Positions 22,601 through 34,878 of a stretch of 64,000 nucleotides of DNA are shown one piece after another. The stretch lies in assembly GCA_020543525.1 (NCBI GenBank), contig JAHYIO010000004.1, positions 1 to 64,000 of the forward strand. Direction: 5' to 3'. Every line of letters begins with the position of its first letter. Within the stretch, counting starts at the first letter, position 1. The notes under the pieces were generated by a model. That model had not been told where the DNA came from. It did not search any database and saw nothing but the letters and a program-made list of their open reading frames with translations. The translations under genes and the position numbers were made by a program. Origin of the DNA: Coriolopsis trogii. Its lineage: Eukaryota > Basidiomycota > Agaricomycetes > Polyporales > Polyporaceae.

Positions 22601-24299
22601 CCGTCGCCACACTCTGGACCCCTGTAAGCTTTAGGAAAGGGACAAGTGGCAACGACATGGGAACAGCCCTCTATCATTGTCCTTCTACCCCTTCACCCTT
22701 GACCCTTATCTTCTGCATCTTCCGATGATCGTCGAGCGCACGTCTGACCAGTTGCCATAAAGCGATAGGTGCGACGATGCCCTCAGTGTCGTCTCGCCGC
22801 CAGCTGACTCGTCATGCCCGCACGTCTTCTTGGCGTGGATCGGACGGTCCGAGCTTTTTACCTACTGTTCCAATTGCTTCAAGTGCGTTTTTACCTGCCC
22901 GTCATAGGCGCATCATGCCTCCGTCCTGAGACCCTGGCACTCCTGGAAAGAATCACTAGGCCACCGCCGTGTCACTTGCCGCCCCGTTCAATTCCTTCAG
23001 CGCCGCGGCGCACGCCGCCTCTCACTGCTCGCTCTTCGTGAGAAGTGCAAAAGCATCCGCAGAGCGTTATGATAGACTTGCACTGGTCGCGTGTTCGCGG
23101 CGGCAGCATATGAGAACTCCACGAGGTCAGTCCACCCGCACCTCTCTCTGCCTCCGCTCATGACGCACCTTCCAGCCGCATCTTCGCCCGCATCTGTCCT
23201 CGCCGAGCGTCCCTACCAGTAACAACTTGCCCCTGAACCCCGGCTTGCCCGCAGCCGCTGTCCGCTGTTCCGCGCCGGTGTGGGTTGCCCATCGGTACGT
23301 GCATCATCCTCGTCCGCCGAGCTGCTTGCCTGAGCTTCAACCTTAGTGTACAGCTGACTATCCTTCCTCCGGTTTTCTCAGGAGACATCTGCCGCCGCGT
23401 AGCGCTATGTGGCCGTTGCAGTTTGCCCCCCTCCGCTCGCGACGCCTTCCACTCACCATATCTCCATCGGTACCGGTCCTGCCTCTGAATCCGCTCTAGC
23501 CGTAGACGGACAGTCCGTTCGGCGCCGCTAGTCTCTTTGGGTCTACATCACCATGTTGGGCGCTATGCCGTTCCGTCTTCACTGCCTCCTCGGGCACCCC
23601 AGGCGACTACGCGAGAGCAAAGGCCTCCCACTGCGGACTGGAATACCCCGTCGCGCATCGTACAACCGACGTCTTCGATCGTGCGGAGATGAGGTGCAAT
23701 CAACTCGCGGTATTTTGGTGACAACCAAGCTGTCGCTTACCGTGACAGGCTCGTCATCGAAGCTACCTTGACGGGAGGCTGGAGACGTCAGGCTGCGTCA
23801 TCGCTATTGTTGAGGTAAGCACTCGAGTTCGGTTGCCTCATGTTCTTCACATTCTCCCATACCGATTCCCTAGTCATCTCCGACATGGTAGGCCCTACAG
23901 CCGTCGCTCGCCGTTACCAGGGCCCGTTGTCTCCCTCAGCCAAGAGTTGGAAAGGCAGCTCGCACTGGGCACCGCCTTTAGTGTTCCTCTGCTCTCCTAG
24001 CAGTCAACGTATGCGTATCGTGTCAGACGTCCCACGTAACCAGCGTGCCTGTTCCAGTCCTCGGCTTGGCCTGCAAGCCGACGTCGTTCCCGTGAGATGA
24101 CTTTTCTCAAAGTGTGCAGTAGGTTAGCCCTGCGCCAAGCGTCTCGTGTATATCAGCGTGTCTTGGACGTGGCTCAAAATAAGCTCGCATTGAATTGCGC
24201 TTAAACCGACTATAGCAGATATTGCAATACCTATACACAGCATCCTGTCACATCTCGCTCACATTCTTTGCAGATTCACTTGCTGAATACGCGGAGACA
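16606..24299. other. 7.7 kb gene-poor region
   Basis: Many ORFs of 60-300 codons exist but none reads like a conserved protein or can be extended by in-phase exons with confidence. The plus strand is markedly C/T-rich from about 16900 to 19300. Several isolated splice-like pairs (for example GTATGCGTACC...CATTCAG at 18280-18336) hint at spliced non-coding transcripts or unrecognised multi-exon genes. A 35-bp phrase is repeated at 17417 and 18084. Nothing firmer can be said. Confidence 0.45.
17417..17451. repeat. 35-bp motif repeated at 18084-18118
   Basis: TGACCATACACGGCAATCGC followed by ATCGTGATCGAGCCT is repeated 667 bp downstream with three mismatches. It lies in the gene-poor region; its role is unknown. 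Confidence 0.7.
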
Positions 24300-24667
24300 A
24301 TGAGCCAATCTACATCGACCGCGTCTTCGCGCCCTGCTGCGGTGAGTCATTTGTTCGTCAACGCATGCTCTGCCTCACGTCAAGCTCTCAGCGTCCTTCG
24401 TGCGGCAGAACCTCGCTCGTCATCACTGTCACCTACCCGTCCCTTGCGTCGAAAGCGCGGACCGGTCATACTACGGTGCGGTTCCCCCAGGATCCCCTCG
24501 TGGTCCCCTCGACAAGCACTGACAGCGCCGTCCCCGCATCGGACTCTCTACGCTACGGCAGCCGACTATATGTGATACACAACGGTACCACCAGGACACA
24601 CAGAACCCACGACGTACGGAAGTTCCTGAACGGTATCTCTGCTTCTTTGAATGCCATTCAGTCCTAG
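24300..24667 (+). CDS. Putative small protein, 105 aa, two exons
   Basis: ATG at 24300 opens MSQSTSTASSRPAA. A perfect GTGAGT donor at 24342 and ...CTCTCAG acceptor give a 50-nt intron, and the second exon (24392-24667) continues in phase to TAG. The product contains a beta-strand-like stretch (TSLVITVTYPS) and ends NGISASLNAIQS. No homologue is recognised. The splice signals and clean phase are the only evidence, so this could be chance. It is the last candidate gene before the WOPR regulator. Confidence 0.35.
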
Positions 24668-25433
24668 AAAACCACCACTCGGGCCGGTTGTGTATCCACT
24701 GACGCACTGAAGCACGGCGCGGACACCCCAAGTGAATGGCGGGCCAGGCCTCGATCGCGTTCCCCTGACCTGATAGCCTTTGTAGGTCATATCCTCGATC
24801 AGTGGTGGGCAGAGCGCGCTGAACGGACGAGGGCTCTCTGCGAGAGTAGCCATATCCAACAGTCTTTTCCCCCGCTCGAGGGTCGTATGGAGAAATACCG
24901 GAGCCCGAAGATGTCCCTCCTGCGAGACGTAATAGCAGTCGTTATGGTTGACCGACGTTCCATGCGAAAATCAGATAGCATGCCAACCAGTGGGAGCATG
25001 GGAAAAACGGCGCGACATGGATTAAGGTTACGACCGCCAATTCAAATCGCGCACATTCCAACAGTGGGTACGTCTCCCAAACTTGCCCTCTCAGTTCTCC
25101 CAGCGGATCTGATAGACTAAAGGACGGCCGTATGACGGCCGCGAAATATGTATAGGTCGGGACAGATGGACGCCAGACGTCATCGGGCTGCGTCTTCGCC
25201 ATATAAACGCCTTTGCGGGGAAACAGATGCGCGGACGGTAGCCTGTTCCTTGCCTCGAGACACCTTTTCGCGCGTCAAAACCTACTTATCAATTGGATTC
25301 CGATCTCCTTCTTTCGTTCTTGTCTGTTAGCCATATCGAGCTTCCTCGATTCCAAGAACCTGGGCTTCTCCGTTTCGAGCGACCTTCCCGTTTCGGTTCC
25401 TGTGGAAAGGCCAACTTCGGATTCCCCGTAGCC

Positions 25434-25440
25434 TATAAAG
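25434..25440 (+). promoter_or_regulatory. TATA-box for the WOPR gene
   Basis: TATAAAG lies 55 bp upstream of the ATG at 25495, in the right orientation. The region 24668-25494 is otherwise without a supportable gene. Confidence 0.45.
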
Positions 25441-25494
25441 TGGCGGCGACGGTGGAGTTTTGCGGTACCACTCACCTCACCCCGTCTTGGCACC

Positions 25495-26826
25495 ATGTCC
25501 TCCCCCTACACCTCTCGCCCTGTCGACAATCTCGGCCACGCTACGCACCCTGCGCTCCGTACGTGCTTCCGCCCCAGAAGCTGCCGATCGCTCGCACAAG
25601 GGCTAATCGTTTGGAGCTGTGCACAGATCTCCGCGACGCGAGGGACGCCCACGTCGTTCTCGAGGCCGTCCGGCTGGGTATACTCCCTCTCATCACTCGG
25701 CGGCTCACCGCGAACGAGCGTGAGCAACTCGTCTCGGGCAATGTGTTCGTGTGGGAGGAGGCCGAACATAAACAAGGTGAGTACCAAGATCGAGCGTACC
25801 CCACGGGCTGCACCCACCCACGCTTCGTTTTGCGTGTCCTGGAGTAGGCGGGCTGGAAAGGTGGACCGATGGGCGACGCTGGTACGTGCTTTCGCCCGCA
25901 TCCGACCGCTTGTTTTCTCAACGAACCGTGTTCTGTCGTGTGCGCTACAGGTCACAGAGCCGCATGCGCGGAGACTACCTCTTCTACGAGGAGAAGATCG
26001 AGACGACGCCAGAAGAAAAGGAGGCAAAGGCTGCCCGTCGGTGCGCGCTTTCTTCTCCGTGTCAAACCTCGTTCTCACGACTGACAAGTATACTAGAGCC
26101 CGTCGGACGCTCGATCCTTTCGCTGCGCCTCCCGCTCCCATCCGACGACAAGACAGACCGTCGAAGCCCGATGGTCTCACGAAGCAGACGTATTCGACGC
26201 ACGTACACACCCGGCGCGGCGAACCACCTCGGAAGTGGCACGTCGTCGCCTACTTCTCCGTACGTCCTTTGCCCGTCACGAACCGGGTCGCCTGCACGCG
26301 CTGACGGGACGCACTCTTGTGATGCACACACACACAGGGTGACGATTACACGCGCCTGCCCGTCGTCGAGAACTACGAATACCTCCGCAACATCCGCGTC
26401 CCAGAAGGGATCTTCACGTCCGCGAAGGGGAACATGGCACGATTCGGGCGCGTACTCGAAGACTCGGACGGGCACGAGTCGCCCCATGGGGGCAGGGACT
26501 ACCAGGAATGGGCCCCAGCCCCGTGGGCTCTCCCATCCCCTCCTGTCAGTCGTGGGGCCCCGACTGGGGACAGGCCGCTCTCCTCGTCCTCGTCCTCGTC
26601 GTCCTCGGGCGCGATGCGGACCTCGAGCCACTACTCGGTGGGACAGCACCGGCCTAGCAGCACAGCGAGCACCCTGCCCCGTCTAGCGACGGTGGTGCCA
26701 GTGGGACCGCTCACGCCGCCAGCATCGCCCATGTATCCCACGAGCCCCGGGGTGGTACCAAGCAGCTATAAACCGCTGACCGCCGAGGACCGACGGGCAC
26801 TGAACAGCTTCCGTCTCGCTCTGTAG
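25495..26826 (+). CDS. Gti1/Pac2-family (WOPR domain) transcription factor, 329 aa
   Basis: Six exons: 25495-25558, 25627-25776, 25848-25881, 25951-26040, 26097-26259, 26338-26826; all phases match (990 nt). The N-terminal half of the WOPR DNA-binding domain is clear: DAHVVLEAVRLGILPLITRR, then VSGNVFVWEE, then RWTDGRRWSQSR and GDYLFYEEK. The second half follows after a linker (KWHVVAYFS, about 159-167; NYEYLRNIRVPEGIF). The C-terminal tail is Ser/Pro-rich and low in structure (a run of nine Ser), as is normal in this family. Relatives (Wor1, Ryp1, Pac2, Gti1) are master switches of morphology, sporulation or virulence. The protein acts in the nucleus. The domain is shorter between its halves than in Wor1. 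The target genes cannot be inferred here. Confidence 0.9.
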
Positions 26827-29800
26827 GGGTAACATGACGCGTCCGCGCTTATGACCGTCGCTGAGAAGGAAGGGGTATGTAGGGCTCTGCAGGGTCGCCC
26901 CCGTGTACGATATGTGATTTCTTGGGCGTCTTGGACAGTATGGAACGAGTGGTGAACCCATCCTGCCTCGCTCGCTCGCACAACAGGCCCCGTGCTCGCT
27001 GGGTTATTTTTGACGTCTGGACACTGGCAGTCTGAGGCAATCCTGTCCGCCGGTCCTACAACCACCCTGTGCTGCAGTAGCTGATGCGAGAGGACTGAGA
27101 GACTGCAGACTCACGTCGGTGGAGGACGCACGGGCGGAAAGTCGTCGCTCGCTCCTCGGAGCTCCTCTGTGCCTTCCCACTCCATGACGGGAATGATCGA
27201 GAACAGGACTCGAGGAGAAGCGTCCGGGGATAGATGGGATGGAGGAACGGAGAATACAGACGACAATTGTCGCGGCAGATCGTGCGGATTTTGACTATTA
27301 GTCTCGAGTTGTGTTGCTGGCCAACGCGCAGAACCTCCATAGAGTCTGAGCGGGGGATGTGGGTCGACGAGGAGCGAGTGTCGACTGGAGCAAGTCTGGC
27401 CAAGGCAGCCGCTCCTGTCAGGGCCGGACATCCGACAAAGGGCCGTCGCGCGAGCCAAAAGAAGGAGAGAGTGCGGGAAAGCGACCGAGGTGAGAACTCG
27501 CCCGGAGAGTCGTCCGCCTGCCCACGCCAGCGAGTGCGTCGCCGGAGAGAGGGCGGGGGCTGTAGGACGGAGAAGGCAGTGCCTCGCCTGGACTCGCTGG
27601 ATGAGGAGAGGAGATCGCGAAGACGAGGAGCGAAATCTGCCTCGCCGCCCTGGCTCTGGCTTCGGGGGAAGTTCGTTGGCCCCGATCTCTTCTCTCTTTG
27701 CCCGCTGCGGATGGCGGCAGCCGTCGTGGTCGTAAATAGAAAGCCAACGAGAGGCTGGCGAGCGTCCTTCAGCCTCCGCGTCTCGTACCACAGCCGCCAC
27801 GTGGCCTCGGCTGCGCATCCTCCTCAACCACTCTCTTCCTTTCTTCTCCCCTCCATCACCGCCGCCGCTGATCAAGACTCCCGCTCGCGACTCGCAACAT
27901 GCGTGATGCCGTAAGTTTTGCAACAACTCATCCGAGGACGAGAGGTTGATGACATGCGTGATCGTCATCAAATTCGTACAGATGCTTCAAGGGCCGGTTT
28001 GGCAGTCGTGTGGCACATCGGTGAGTAGACGGTATCAATACATTGTGGCATGCTCTTTGCTCATTCCTGGCTGGCGTTAGCATCCTTCCCACACCGTCGG
28101 CCCTCGTGCTCAAACCCCTCGTAGTGCGACTCCCACAACAGAGTTCTGCCAACTCTACCGTGCTGTATACGCTTACACCCCTCCACATTATGATGCAGTA
28201 CACTGAACGTGACGTACCTTGCTTGCAGCATACTGTGACATCATGCAGGAGTTCGCACGTATCCTATGATGCGTTAGTTTTGCTTGAACACGACTCAGAG
28301 ATCGTACGTGCTATAGTTTTCCCCCGACTCCTTCTGATACCCACTGTAGTGGTCTGGCAGCCCCTCAGGGCATATACGCTACTCACCATGTGGCCCCCTG
28401 GTCACCCGTCGCAGCTCACTTCTTTCCATTCTCCACATGATTCATACTGACCCCGCATCTCCTCCCTCAGCACACGCTCAAAGCATCGTGGGAGCACTAG
28501 TCCGAACTTGTCTCCCGACATTCGCCTCTTCTCCGGATGACATGGCCGTCAACCATCTTCCGGGGAACGACTTTCCGAACCTATCTCCAACACGCTACCA
28601 GCTCCCAGTACGCCTTCATAGTTTCTGCTCGGCAATGTCTTTCCGTACCATTGCTGTCTGCACGGCAAGTTGTGCCCTGTCTTGAGTCTGGCAGCGGCCC
28701 AATAGCGAGCTGACGACCTATCAGACTACCCTACTCTGACGTTTGTAGCCACCCAGAATACCACAGATCATCTCTGGCTGCGCGTGCTGTCGTCCTCCAT
28801 CATCACCCGACCATCCTCTATGTCGTCGGCGAAGTTGCTTCCACCTCGTCTCACGTTGCGGTCTTGTCCGACCCGCGCTTGTGTCGAACTGCGTCCGGCT
28901 CGAGGGCCATCAGCTGAACTGATCGTACCGCAGACTGTCACCGTCGATGCCGCTTACGATTCTGCGGGAGCACCTCACTGACTTCAGATATGGCGCCCGC
29001 TCGCAAGTTCAAGAACATGACCACATCGGCCCATCGTGGTTTATTATCTGGACTTGACCTTCTCGCATCGCTTTCGGCAAATTACGCGACATTCGCCCGT
29101 AACTGGGTCAGGTGGGCCAGGATCGGTTATACTCGAGATCTCAGAGCTGGTCTGTTCACACCAGTACTCGAGTCATCCTGTCCTCGTGGAAACATGTGCG
29201 CATGCTGGTACGTCACGAACCGGGCTAGAAGTATCTATCATTTCCCATCTACTGACCGCCTGTCCAGCTAGTCAAGAGGCTTGGCTGAGTCTATCGGCTA
29301 ATGGCTGGGTGTATATTATACTTGGACCTCTCTGGACCATCCCCGCCAACGCCAAGGTGTCCCGGAGTCAGGTGCCCGACAACGGGCCGGCGGTGCGCGC
29401 GACGCCAAGGTTCGTGTCCTGACGCGAGAGCCCCTGATTCGGTGCGGTGGTTGTGCGATCCATGGCCTCGAGCCGACCTTGCCAAGTGCCTCGCCTGCTC
29501 TCCTGTCTCAGGCTACTCTTCTCGCTAGCGTCGAGGACTTTGTCATGACCGTCGAGAAGACGAGCGACTGGACGGCGTTCCCAGCAGCTCCACCTCCCCT
29601 ACCTTCTACCTACGGCGTCACGTCCAACCCAGGTACATTATACTTCGTGCGTCTGAACTCCCAGAGCAAAGGCACAAGTCGAGCTGTGGTTTGCGTCAGG
29701 ATGGTTATCTATTCTGATTGAATGCATGGCGCGTGTGTCTCGTAGCGCACATCCCGTCCGCGAATATATTGGTTTCCACATAGAGTTTCTTGCTTGCCAT

Positions 29801-30186
29801 TCGCGGATAAGCGGCACGCTAGCTTCCCAGCGTCCACGCCGTGGATGACAATTCAGTGCATCTATCGATCTCTCGAAGTGTGCGCACCGGTATGTGGGGG
29901 GCCGTATCGTTTTTATCCCGACCTTATCGCTCTCGTCCGAGCCCGAGCGGAGTACGTTTTCTATTGGACAGCACACGGAGCCACACCGACCCCAGCAGAG
30001 GACGCGGCGATCCCTCGCGTAATCTCGCGCGCCCGCGGTTTCCCTGCGACGGACGTAGTCGGAAGCCTAAGCCCGCCCTGACGAGAAGGCCAGCGAGCGC
30101 ATTCAGAACCAAGATAGAGCAATACATTTGTAGTAGATAGTTGCCCGTGGAGATCCGCGCGGCCCGCCCTGCCTCCCTGTGCACCC
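26827..30186. other. 3.36 kb without a supportable gene
   Basis: The 3' side of the WOPR gene faces the 3' end of PMS1. A 286-codon minus-strand ORF (27111-27971) is Arg/Ser/Pro-rich and has no splice-consistent partner, so I do not accept it. The remaining ORFs are short. Spliced non-coding transcripts are possible. Confidence 0.45.
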
Positions 30187-33100
30187 TCACCCCTCAGAAG
30201 CGACAGCAGCGCGGCCGAACGCGGGCCAATCGACAACTTGTGCGTGCGCGTTCCGACGATCCCATCCAATCCCCACCACGTCCGACAGATGGCGCATAGT
30301 TGGTCGTCCGTGGGGGCAGTGCCACGGCTGGTCCATGGTCCCCATGTGTTGCACGACCTGTGAGAGAACACGGACAGAGCCGAATCAGCGACTCTGTCTA
30401 CAGCGCCCCAAGCCCGACGTTCGAGGCAGGGTAGACGGGGCCGATTAAGGGCAAAGACGGGAAGACGAGAGCGACATAGGATGGATGAGCGTACTTACCG
30501 ACGTCATCTGTCGCCGGCTGAGCGGGGTCCCTATCATGATACTCTTCCTGCACGCACGCATGGCGAACATGGCGCGGGCCTTGGAGCAGCGCACCATCTG
30601 TCCTGCGGGGCGATCCTGCAAAAGGTGAAGAAGTTCCTCGAGATCTGCGTGTCGCTCGTTTTAGTACGGCTGAGCAGGCACGGGAGGAAGGTTTGGGCCC
30701 ACCTTTCATGTCGAACACAGTGCTCTTACTAATAGGCTGCGCAGTCAACTGCATGCGCTGCCCGGGGACGCGGTCTTCGGACACGTCGAGTTCGAACCCG
30801 TTTTGTCTGAGAACGTCGATGTTCTCGAGCGCGACTATTTCGTCCGCGGCCGTGAGTTCGAGCACTTGGGGGCTGTGCTCGCACCGTTAGTTACAGCGGG
30901 TCAAAGCGAAGAGAACGTTGCATACGAGAAGAGCTTCTGCGAGTCAATCTTCGTCGTCCGTTGGAGCGTCTCGAAGTTGTATTTTTCGTCCGCAGCGTGC
31001 TGGTCAACAATGAAGAGGTCGTCCAGTTCGTCCACAGACTGGTCTTCGGTCGAGGAGCGACGTTTGCGACGTCGCACGATGATGAACCCTAGATTGAACT
31101 GCCCTACGACTTCCATCGTCGCAAAGTCGGCCTTGTCGATGACGCGCGAGAGCGCCTCGGTAGCCTCCTCGTCGTCGGTACCATTTCCTATTCCGGTAGA
31201 GACACCAACCCTCCCGCCGTCGGCGCCAGCTACGATAGCTTCTTTTTCTCCCCGCGCCCGCGCTGCCTGGGCAAGGCAAGTACGGAGCTTCTCCCAAGAA
31301 GCGACGACACGCGGCAAGTCAAGTGACAGCGAGATAACCTCCCTATCGGCCGTCCGCACGACCTCGTCACTCGTCGTAGTGACAGATGAGTTCCCGAGGT
31401 CACTCCGAGCGGGCACGGGAGGCTCAGGCACATCCCCATGCCCGTCCTCCTCCTCCCTCGAGATCTCGATGGCTTCAGAGCCGGCTTGGGAGTCCTGGTC
31501 CATGGCGTCCTCCAACCCTTCGCTCGGTTCAACTTCCTCATCGGGCAACTCATCCACACCCATCTCGACAAAGTCTCCATCGGAAGGCTGCTTTTCTCGA
31601 CCCTGGACATGCGCATGTGCATGCGCATGGTCTGCGTCTTCTCCGTCCGCGTCTTCGCCGTCGACGTCCATATCCATATCAGCACTCTCCGCGGACGGCA
31701 GCTGGCTCCCCGTCCTCGCAAACCCCCTCAAGAGCTCCCGCATACCTGCTCTCGCCGCCCTCGGCCCCTCTCGCGACGCGGACGCGGGTGTAGACGCCTC
31801 GACTTTGCTCTTCTTCCTCGGCGGCTCGCAGGAGCTCGAGTCTGTGCGCTTCTGGAGGTTCCACGACGCACCCGACGTGCTCAGCACCATCTGCTCGCCC
31901 TTGCTCTTGCCCTTCCCCACGGCACCCAGCGCGACCTGAGTGGCAGTGCGAGAGATGGTGCCAACCGGGGGCTTCAGAGACGGGATGGGGACGTCATCAT
32001 CCAGCGAAGAGGCTCGCTCAAGCGCTGCCTTCTGTCTCCTCCGCAACGAGGCCTTCTCGTTGGCGGGCGAAGATGTACCCTGTGTAGGCTCTACGGTGCC
32101 CTCTCGCACCGGACCCTCTCGTCGGTGAGTTTTCACCATCTGTGTGACCGTCGGGGACACGGGCACCTCACGGCCGCCCTCGTCATCATCCTCATATTCG
32201 CGCCCCACATCCGAGCCAGCAGATGGCCCCACTCCGGGACTAGAGTCCATGTCCATCACCGAGTCGGATGGCGTCTCCCGAGACTCTCGGGGTTCGTCAA
32301 GACGACGCCGAGATAGACCTGCGTGCACAGCGGACGAAAGTTGCGAGACGTCCAACAACAGGCTTGGGTCACCGAAGGTACTATCTTCGCTCTCTGCAGA
32401 CACGTGTGTGCTTCGCCCAGGAACATCAGAGCCAGGCTGAGAAGTCGCCGACGGACCTTCGTGTTGGTCAACGGCCATATCATCGTCAAGAAGGAACAGA
32501 GGTTCCTTAGACTGCTCTTGGGACTCTGTCCGAGCGGCACCCGACGCCGACGTCGACGACTGAGAACTCTCGGGCTCGACACGATGATCAGCCTTACGCG
32601 GCGCCTGAGAACCGTTCACGTCGAACGTCGATCGCGCTGGAGCATACCTCTCTTCGAGTGCAGCCTATCGAGCGATATCGGGGTGAGACGTGTGCATGAC
32701 CACTCCGCCATCAAGTACTCACCCTCAGCGCTTGCACGAGATTGTTCTCGCTGTGAAGCAGGATGGTGCGTTTATCAGGACTGACGTTGATGTCGCACGA
32801 GTCTGAGAGCAAATGAGAGACTAATTAGCCTCGGACGATGAGGGTGCGCACTAGTCGGCAATATGAAGTCGGCAACGACGAACGGCGACTGCGTCGCGTT
32901 GAACGATCGATACACCTCGTTGAACGCTTTCTGTACCTGTGAAAGGTTCAGTGTGTGTTCGATATGCATAGATAGTGCGTTACCTCACCTTAGTGGGTGC
33001 ACAAGGACGTCCATTGACGAAGAAGAACTGTCGATCCGTACCATTTCGGCCACAACCGACCGCGAACTTCGAAATAAGTCCGCGCACTCGCACTTCGTTG

Positions 33101-34531
33101 CCGTGACCACCCCTACAGTAAACTGGTCAGCACCAGCCGGGTAGAGCGGAAGCATCATGCGCGTACTCATCGTCCTGTGTCCTCCCCAGTCTTCGCAGTA
33201 CCGAAGCCTCGACTTGGACGACGAAGGACAGATCGAGCTCGACGAGGTTCTCCAGCGCCTTCGGGCCCCATATCGCGGACACGGACGCACGCGTGGACGG
33301 CGTTCCATCCGTGCGTAGCTGAACGCTCTTCTTTCTGCGTCCAACTGTCATCAACAAAACCATGAGCAGACATGGAGTCGTCAAGGTGCTCACCCTCCAG
33401 CAGGCTGGTTCGTCACGCTCAGCCGGACGCCCATGTTCTCCTTTGCGCATGGCACGAGCGCATACGCGTGCAACAGGGTGAGTGCTTTGCCGTATTCACG
33501 CTTCGCGTTGCGCTCGAGTTCTTTACGTCTGACAGGTAGAGGCTTGAACAGGCGCGACACGGTGACCGTCGTCCCTCTCTGTGAAGGAGGTCAAGGGTCA
33601 GTGAGATGTCCGTGTTCGACAGCACAATATTCAGAGGTATGGAAGACTCAGTACTGACGGAGGACAGTCACTCCGTCGTGGAGCATGTTGTGAAGTACCA
33701 CGCCCCTCGGGAGGCAAAACTCAGGTACTCAACAGGGCATCCACGGTCTATATATTCAACACGGGACGGCTTCGTCCCACTACTCAGATTCGGATCACTT
33801 CGAAGTAACGACGACGTGCATAAGATCCTGGGGTTTCTCGTGTCTCGAGAATGGCGCCATGAACACAGGCGCTGTATCCAGCGATGTTGAGGTCGGGACT
33901 GCTCACAGGAGTCGGGACACATGGCGTGGACGAAGAAACGATACGTAGACATACCTGTCGCGCAGCCTTGCCCTTGTTGTTCTTCACTCTGCCGGTGCGC
34001 TCGAACTCGATGACTGTCCCGACAGGAGCTTCGTTCGATGTCGCTGTCGTGACCGTGACTGACTCGGCGAGGGCACAGAGGGACGAGAGTGCCTCTCCGC
34101 GAAAGCCAAAGGTAGCGACAGACTCAAGGTCAGAGAAAGAGGATAGCTTGGAGGTGTGATGCTTGAGCGCTGTACGAACGAGGAGGCCAAGCATGTGAGC
34201 ATGGCGAGGACAGGTCGGGATGGAGTGCGTACCTATGTAGTCATAGTCCTCTGGTCGGATACCGCTCCCGTTGTCTACGACCTCAAAAGACTCGAGCCCG
34301 TAGTCCTTGAAGCGCACCTCTTCCTCCTATTACCGCCAGCCATAGCACGGAGGGGATAAAGGGAGACGTACCTATGTTGGTCGCGCCGGCATCCAAACTA
34401 TTTTCGACCAACTCCTTCACGGCGGTCTGCAGGTCAACCACAACTTGGCCGGAGGAAATCTTGTGCACAGAGCTGGAGTCCAGAGCCTTTATTCCGCCAG
34501 GTTCAGACTGTGATGCAGTAGGCGATGTCAT
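30187..34531 (-). CDS. PMS1: DNA mismatch repair protein PMS1 (MutL homologue, PMS2 type), 1109 aa
   Basis: Twelve exons: 34531-34372, 34319-34233, 34169-33955, 33578-33394, 33334-33167, 33112-32989, 32936-32852, 32802-32723, 32664-30926, 30872-30703, 30644-30499, 30357-30187 (3330 nt, all in phase). The N-terminal GHKL ATPase shows [32 protein letters not shown] and [10 protein letters not shown]. The transducer domain follows with [17 protein letters not shown] and [17 protein letters not shown] 550-residue linker lies in the large exon. The C-terminal dimerisation/endonuclease domain has QFNLGFI, the metal-binding [12 protein letters not shown] (about 921-932), ACRKS and CPHGRP, i.e. the full latent-endonuclease set of MutL-alpha. 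It partners MLH1 and nicks mismatched DNA after MutS recognition in the nucleus. Two introns are long: 33579-33954 (376 nt, carrying a repeat) and 30358-30498. Confidence 0.95.
33660..33816 (+). repeat. Dispersed repeat, copy 1 (inside a PMS1 intron)
   Basis: About 157 bp beginning GAGGACAGTCACTCCGTCGT and ending CACTTCGAAGTAACGACGA is about 90% identical to 44303-44457. It enlarges the PMS1 intron 33579-33954. No ORF or clear terminal inverted repeats were seen, so it is probably a short element or the solo remnant of one. Confidence 0.8.
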
Positions 34532-34732
34532 TGTCAGAGTATATGGCGATTGGGTGGGCAGAGGATTTCGAGCAAGGATCAGGTAGTAGTGGCAAATATA
34601 GTTGAGGTAGCAATGTTCAGACCAGTAGTTGACGGAATAGCAAAGACATCAGTGCGACAAGAGAGATGGGTTATTGCGAGACTTGTTGTGTGCGGGCGTG
34701 ATGCCTTCGACGCGCGTGTCACACTGTTACCC

Positions 34733-34749
34733 ACGCGTCCGTAACGCGT
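34733..34749. promoter_or_regulatory. Two ACGCGT (MCB-like) boxes between PMS1 and the divergent HNH-like gene
   Basis: ACGCGT occurs at 34733-34738 and 34744-34749, about 200 bp upstream of the PMS1 ATG and 130 bp upstream of the divergent gene. MluI cell-cycle boxes drive G1/S expression of replication and repair genes in ascomycete yeasts. The role here is inferred only from the motif pair and its place by a repair gene. Confidence 0.45.
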
Positions 34750-34878
34750 TGCGTGATGCGTCACGTCCACGATGACTGCGGCCTCACGTTCTCAACGTTG
34801 CTTCCACCAAGTATCTAACATTTACACCTCTTTCACCTGCATGCTTGTCAATGACATCCCCCTGGTGTCTCCATTATA

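Noticed and set aside
27111..27971. 286-codon minus-strand ORF downstream of the WOPR gene
   Set aside because: Arg/Ser/Pro-rich low-complexity translation with several equally long overlapping ORFs on the other strand; no sign of selection for coding.
30803..31939. 378-codon plus-strand ORF
   Set aside because: Antisense to the PMS1 linker exon; its Ser-rich translation mirrors the acidic linker on the real strand.
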